Shown piece after piece: positions 59,237 to 64,000 of a stretch of 64,000 nucleotides of DNA. The first letter of the stretch is position 1. Every line of letters begins with the position of its first letter. Origin of the DNA: Isoetes taiwanensis. Its lineage: Eukaryota; Streptophyta; Lycopodiopsida; Isoetales; Isoetaceae. The notes under the pieces were generated by a model, which made no database searches, was not told where the DNA came from, and was given only the letters and a program-made list of their open reading frames with translations. The DNA is taken from positions 1,542,456-1,606,455 of the forward strand of contig JAJEKV010000102.1 of the NCBI GenBank assembly GCA_021234155.1, in the 5' to 3' direction. The translations under genes and the position numbers were made by a program.

Positions 59237-60911
59237 TGTGGCGTCCCCTACTCATATACGGTGCACTCACCGTATACAAAATGTGAGTTCATCCCCATAC
59301 CAGCCCCATGCCGACAGGGGCCCTCCACATATCATCAACCAACCGTGGACGGGTTCCAGTGGGAAGAGTGAAGGGGTCATTTACCCCGTCTCCCTCAGGG
59401 TCTACCTAGCTGCGGAAGCGTAAACATACATGTCAGTATATAACATAAGCACATAGCCACCTCGAAGGGTGGTCCATCACATCTGCATAAACAAGGTGAG
59501 CACAATACATATGGGGAGTTCTACCCAAGGCTCAGACTCAAGGGAATGACTGACGGCTTGGGTCTCCAGAGATCATTGCAGACAGAATTCATAGCAATGG
59601 ATTTGGCTGGCATAAGAACATGGCGTAGGGTTGTCCACTCCATCCGCCCCTCCTGTGCACACTTTGCAGAGTAGGTTGAAAAGTGTTGGGACCCGGACCA
59701 GCTTTTGCGGGATGCATAGCCAAAAGGGCTATTCACGGGTTCATCCTCCCATTCGATGGGGCAAGTAGGGATCACTCCCTCCGGAGATCTACCTGGCCGA
59801 CTCAAGGTGACTAGAGGGCCCACTTTGCCCTTATTCGACCCAGACCCAGCGGAAAGTGAACACCACTTCACGGGTGTCGAGCCCATGCCTTGCCCACACG
59901 CAGTGGCAAGCCATCAGACCTAGTCACAATGATCCCTGGTAGGCTTTACACACCAGAGGGATCGTTCAAGAGTCAGGACAGGAACCTCCTTCTCAGCCAG
60001 TCTGGCCCCTTCACCCACAACCCGGTGTGGCTCTTGTACCTGAGGGCCGAATCTATTGTGTGCTAGAGAGGCTAATCTAGGAGCATCTACTACCAAGCTT
60101 TAGGTCTCTACCCCCCTTCCCAATACAAGGAGTTCATAGAGATACATCATCCACCTACATCATAAGAGACTAAAGAACAAGATCTAATCTATATCATAGA
60201 GTTAGGTTCTTTAGTTAGAGGCTGGTATCTAGGGATCTAGAAGGCTGTTATGGGCAATTTAATAGGCTAAACCTACTGATTCTATGACTGAAATAGGGTT
60301 TAGACTATCTAACTAGCCAAATACCTGATCCTTGGGTGGCTCCTCCTGACCTGAGCTCGACCATCCTGCTGAGACGCTCGAATCAAGGAAAACTAAGGAT
60401 GCAATTCTCCCAAGCAGAGTCTGGGAGGCGGTTTTGGCTGTTGAGGCAGCCAAAACAGAGTTCTAAAGCCCTAAAATCGAAAATTGGGCAAGTTAGGGTT
60501 TCCCACCCTATATAGACAAGGGGTTGGTTAGGGTTTCCAATTATCCTCTTTTGGCATGTGGGATAATTGGAAATGGGCCCACTTGCCTTTAAGGGCTAGG
60601 TGGCCAAATGTGCACACATGGAAATGTGTGCCCACATTAATGTGTACATTGGAAAATGTGCACATTAATTGCACCTATGGGTGTGGCCCACTTGGCATGA
60701 AGTGTCCACTTGGAATGTGTGCCCACATTAATGTGTACATTGGAAAATGTGCACATTAATAGTTGCACCTATTTCTGGCGAGTTGCCCCCTAGGGCTACC
60801 CACCTGGCTACACGCTAGCGTACACGTCAGCCAGTGGCGTGGGTGTGCGCGGCGTGGCGATGCGGTACGGTATAATCACCCCGGGGCGATACCGTCTTTG
60901 AAAAACGTCAC
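59237..60911 (-). repeat. Outermost 5' LTR of the array
   Basis: Clean TGTGGCG edge at 59237. The outer edge (AAACGTCA) at about 60910 joins unrelated DNA instead of the polypurine tract, which marks the end of the concatemer. TATA box at 60508-60515 with telo-box words AAACCCTAA on both sides, and paired CACATTAATGTG repeats at about 60605-60760. The last 60 bases differ from the other LTRs and look corrupted. Confidence 0.88.
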
Positions 60912-62040
60912 TTGTCCTAAAGTCAAGATGGTGCACAATGGCTGCTCCAAATTCTAACAAATTGAAACAAAGACCAAACATAACATTGATGAAGAGGAAA
61001 TCTATACCCTAAGCACTTGAATCTTAACAATTATGAAACTCTGCAAAGTTTGGCATGCTCATTTCTAAGTTCCAGTTACACAAAAGCTCTTACATATACA
61101 AATTTAAAACTAATGAAATGATGGATGAACCTGCAAATAATGGAGAGAATTGGTGAATACTAATGGAAAGCCATTTTCTGGAGGAGTGCTTCTTCTTCCA
61201 TCGAAATATTTGGGTATTGCTAAAAAGGAAGAAGCATTTATACTGAAACAGGGAGCTCCCGATCATGGGCAGCAGGATCTTCGGCCAACCCTGCATGTCT
61301 GCCACCAATTTCCAATATGACAAAGCTTCGCTAAGGCAGCAGGCCCACATGGAAATTATCTCTGCTCGAGCTTGTCATACTAGACATACCCTAAAATTCT
61401 CCGCCCTAAATCGCTAAGCTCACCCTAAATCGTGGAGGGCACCTTGGTTGTGCCGAAGATGAAGCTTTAGCCGATCTGTAACAGCCGCGAAGATTAGATA
61501 CAACCCTTAGGGTTTGTGTTGCCGGATTAAGGGAAAGCAAATAAGAAATACATAAATACATGCAAAGAAAAAAAGGGACTCTACCACAGGATTTTCGCTT
61601 TCTCTAGAATCAATGGCCAAAAACCGGATGCACTCTAGAAATACCATTTAGTATATGCAAATGAATACGGCGGCGAAATCATAGAAAAACCATGCAAAAA
61701 AGCGTACAAAAATCTAAAAGCAACCCCGTGTTATTATGCTAGATATATTTAAGCTTGTGTAAAAAAACTGGAGTTGAAGTTGTTGCAAATGTCATTTGGT
61801 CTACCAAATGGTGAGATGTAGAAGCTTCTTCCAATTCTTCAGATTCTGGATCATTTGAGCTACTGGTTCATTGTGCCCAAATTCTATCTGGTTCATTTTT
61901 TTTGTCTACATACATGTCTTTGCTTCCAGTCAACCATAACAGTGGAGTTCTTTCATTTAAAAATCAATCTCAATTTTGGATGAGGGCTCCCATCTTGGTT
62001 ACCTAGCTTCCCTAGTTATGTTATCTATCTCAAAGTTTTC
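60912..62040. other. Flanking DNA without recognised gene
   Basis: This sequence is not repeated elsewhere in the window. It contains two CCCTAAATCG words near 61402 and 61428 and AT-rich stretches. A small minus-strand frame at 61090-61350 (86 codons) shows no family features. I see no RNA gene or transposon end here. Confidence 0.5.
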
Positions 62041-62045
62041 CTTAT

Positions 62046-62710
62046 ACCTGCATGCTTGTCTTTGTTTTAGTGCTCAAATCTGCTGTTTTCCGGGCTGTGT
62101 GCTAGGGTTTTTGTGGCAGCCCTTCTTCTTCCTTCTTTGAGAAGTATAGCCCTCGCCTGATGCCGTTGTTGGCCTTGGCCACGCGGTGTTGAAAGGTGTG
62201 TGTTGTACTCTTATTGAAGGTTACGAGAATGTTTTACTAATTCATACCCTAGTTCCTGATGGTGTTGTTGATGAAAGTCCGACACCAATATAGGGATTGG
62301 CGTATGTTTTAGTAAGTATTCGATTGGTCTCCTTTCTTGGCAGAATTTTGATCAGTCATATCTCTCGCATCCGATTGTCGATTTTTTCTGTGCTTGGGCT
62401 TGTTGGAAAGCTGGTTCAGAGATCTTTCCAACGGTGTATGGTACCTACATGCTTGGCTTTGTTTCTGTGCTCAAATTGGCACTTTTCCGGGCTGTGTGCT
62501 AGGGTTTATGTGGCAATCGGTAGACACTTCCGACGGGATTGTATCTCTCTACATCCGTTGTCAGATTTTCATGTGCTTGGGCTTGTTGGAAAGCTGGTTC
62601 AGAGAGCTTTCAAGGGTGTATGATACCTGCATGCTTGTCTTTGTTTCAGTGCTCAAATCTGCACTTTTCGGGCTGTGTGCTAGGGTTTTTGTGGCAGCGG
62701 TACACACCGG
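62046..62710 (+). repeat. Tandem approximately 181-bp repeat with a distant partial copy
   Basis: Two units start near 62386 and 62567 and share CTTGGGCTTGTTGGAAAGC, TGCATGCTTGTCTTTG-like and GGGCTGTGTGCTAGGG words. A partial third copy lies at 62046-62124. They end just before the ORF at 62748. Such leader repeats are common in 5' regions of plant LTR elements, but no LTR boundary could be set. Confidence 0.7.
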
Positions 62711-62747
62711 ATATCCGTGAGTCGTCGCCCAAGTCATACCCCAAGTC

Positions 62748-63821
62748 ATGGCCACAGACACAGTCCCGTGTGTGGACCCACACTTGGTTGGTGAGCTACC
62801 TCAGACCACACCAACCCATCCTGGGAAGGCCCAAACACACCAACCACCGGTTGACCCCACGCAGGCAGAGCCCTCTGGGGAAGACCATGAAGCGGGGCCA
62901 CCAAGGAAGAGGCCTCGGGCAGAGGGAGAGACGTCTTCCATGAAGAGGGAGGCCCGAGCCAAGGCCCAGTCGACCCGACAGGCGGGCCACACAGGCAATC
63001 CGCCAGTCGAACCTTGGAGCCGCATCCAGGCGAGGGTTGAGGCCAACAGTGCACGCCTTGCAGGCCTCCCGACAGAGGTGGAGAACATAACATCTCGGAT
63101 GTTGCGCAGGCAGTTGGTGCCAGAAAAACGACGAATCACAGAATTGGAGGATCGCGTACGACAGGCAGATGATAGCATCCACTTGCTACAATTTGACAGA
63201 CAGCAATACCAGCAGGAGCTTGCAGATATGAGGGGGCGTGTAGACACCGTGTTGGCAGCTATGGAAGCTGGGACGCAGGACAGGAACCGGGTAGAGCAGG
63301 AGACACTCGTAACCCTGTCTCGGATCCAGGCCGAGGTTGAGGAGGCTAAGGCCACGGCACGAGGAGCACAGGCCGCCCTCCTGTCAGAGGTTGCGGAGGC
63401 CGCCACTGTGAGACAAGGATTCCAGGCTGCTCTGGAAGCTAGCCAGCGAAGCCCAGCTGCCCGCCGGAGTAAGGATTTGGCGCACGGACCGGGGAGCCTC
63501 CTGAGGAGCTTGGGGCCGCTGCCCGGCAAGGCAAGGGCCTCCATGCCGGTGCACATGAGCAACTCCCGCCATTGCATGCGGAGATGGCAAGACATGACAA
63601 CGCCCCGCAAGAGCTCGCTCCGGATCGAGAACAGAAACCACAGCAAAGAACACACCAACCCCGCGAACCCACCAACCTACAGGACGTCAACACGGAACAC
63701 ATGCTGCCGGAACCTTACACCGGATCCGCAGGGGCCGCCACCACCCGGCGCCCGGCCCTTGACCTATGCCTCACCCACCCACCTCAACCAGCACACAGTG
63801 CGGCCCCGAACTCGAGAATGA
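62748..63821 (+). CDS. Coiled-coil protein, possibly gag start of another retroelement
   Basis: This is a 357-codon frame starting MATDTVPCVDPHL. It has a Pro-rich N-terminus, a PPRKRPRAEG basic patch near residue 55, then a long charged heptad-like region at residues about 90-232 (RITELEDRVRQADDS, QEETL-type repeats) that predicts a coiled coil. After about residue 235 the composition changes; a second plus frame (63572-63934, with HAEMARHDNAPQELAPDRE) looks like the better continuation, so a frameshift near 63470-63560 is likely. It is on the opposite strand to the array. I do not recognise the family. A retroelement Gag fits the coiled coil and the repeats just upstream, but a host gene is not excluded. 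The final 66 bases of the window hold nothing recognisable. Confidence 0.5.
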   Translation: MATDTVPCVDPHLVGELPQTTPTHPGKAQTHQPPVDPTQAEPSGEDHEAGPPRKRPRAEGETSSMKREARAKAQSTRQAGHTGNPPVEPWSRIQARVEANSARLAGLPTEVENITSRMLRRQLVPEKRRITELEDRVRQADDSIHLLQFDRQQYQQELADMRGRVDTVLAAMEAGTQDRNRVEQETLVTLSRIQAEVEEAKATARGAQAALLSEVAEAATVRQGFQAALEASQRSPAARRSKDLAHGPGSLLRSLGPLPGKARASMPVHMSNSRHCMRRWQDMTTPRKSSLRIENRNHSKEHTNPANPPTYRTSTRNTCCRNLTPDPQGPPPPGARPLTYASPTHLNQHTVRPRTRE

Positions 63822-64000
63822 GAGCGGAGGCGCAATGTGGTAGTCGCGAGGCGGCCGGAGGGCGGGGAGAACATCTCACTTCCCAAATCTCGGACCACGG
63901 ATCTTGGGCGGATGATGTTCCCCAAACACCGTGACCATTGGAAAGGCGAGTTGTCATGGAATTGGCCCTGATAAGCCCCGGTTGGTCATCTTCACGGTTG

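Larger units (their letters stand above)
1..60911 (-). mobile_element. Concatemer of a histone-H3-carrying Ty3/gypsy chromovirus-like LTR retrotransposon
   Basis: Five internal domains lie in the same orientation, separated by shared LTRs. A common landmark near the end of the pol gene recurs at 2, 12890, 24379, 38826 and 50388. Orientation is fixed by the PBS lying against the right-hand LTR of each unit, the polypurine tract lying against the left-hand LTR, and gag-pol reading leftward. LTR ends form short inverted repeats (TGTGGCG...CGCCACA). One full element (LTR to LTR) spans 47576-60911, about 13.3 kb, which is long for a chromovirus because of two extra ORFs upstream of gag. The array's 5' end is at 60911; its other end lies outside the window, so the outer target-site duplication cannot be read. 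Sharing of LTRs suggests unequal LTR recombination or insertion of a multimer. Confidence 0.93.

Noticed and set aside
61090-61350. 86-codon minus-strand ORF in the right flank
   Set aside because: Short, no recognisable domain, no supporting promoter or neighbour; could be chance or a host exon.

Overview
The window is almost entirely one plant-type transposon structure. It is a head-to-tail concatemer of a large Ty3/gypsy chromovirus-like LTR retrotransposon, transcribed from the minus strand, running from the left edge to about 60911. The last 3.1 kb is flanking DNA. A plant genome, probably a large repeat-rich one, is suggested by the initiator-Met-tRNA-type primer binding site, the chromodomain-type integrase, telo-box motifs (AAACCCTAA) around the LTR TATA box and heavy nesting. 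I cannot name the species.

Layout. Five internal domains (1-8839, 11754-21562, 23252-35991, 37689-47575, 49248-59236) alternate with shared LTRs of about 1.65-1.7 kb (8840-10493 plus a truncated extra LTR to 11753; 21563-23251; 35992-37688; 47576-49247; 59237-60911). On the minus strand each unit reads: LTR, PBS, ORF1, ORF2, gag-pol with a C-terminal chromodomain, about 850 bp of 3' non-coding DNA, polypurine tract, LTR. The pitch is about 11.5 kb. It is lengthened to 12.9 kb in the first interval by the extra partial LTR, and to 14.4 kb in the third by a nested 2.84-kb non-autonomous LTR element (30831-33666, TSD taagg).

The most interesting content is ORF1. Between PBS and gag every unit carries a histone-H3-like gene, intact as 418 codons at 6949-8205. 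It starts with a near-perfect H3 tail (ARTKQTARK), continues with about 310 residues of charged, proline-rich linker, and ends in a full-length H3 histone fold that aligns to H3 without gaps by eye. The same element carries a chromodomain on its integrase, so one mobile element encodes both a possible H3-tail reader and an H3-tail bearer. ORF2 is a second protein I do not recognise. ORF1 and ORF2 each have a TATAAATA-type promoter about 100 bp upstream and a pair of about 67-bp interrupted palindromes further upstream, which looks like a two-gene cassette inserted between leader and gag.

Quality caveat. The copies are nearly identical over long stretches but differ in dense small changes concentrated at CTG/CAG and CG-rich words (for example CTG read as CCG or CTCG), with abrupt switches between clean and corrupted patches. 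That is the wrong direction for methylcytosine deamination and looks like residual long-read consensus error. I therefore treat most broken reading frames in copies 2-5 as doubtful rather than as proof of pseudogenes. Only by-eye comparison was possible; no identities or dates were computed.

The right flank (60912-64000) holds unrecognised DNA, an approximately 181-bp tandem repeat and a plus-strand coiled-coil ORF (62748-63821) that may be the gag start of another element.
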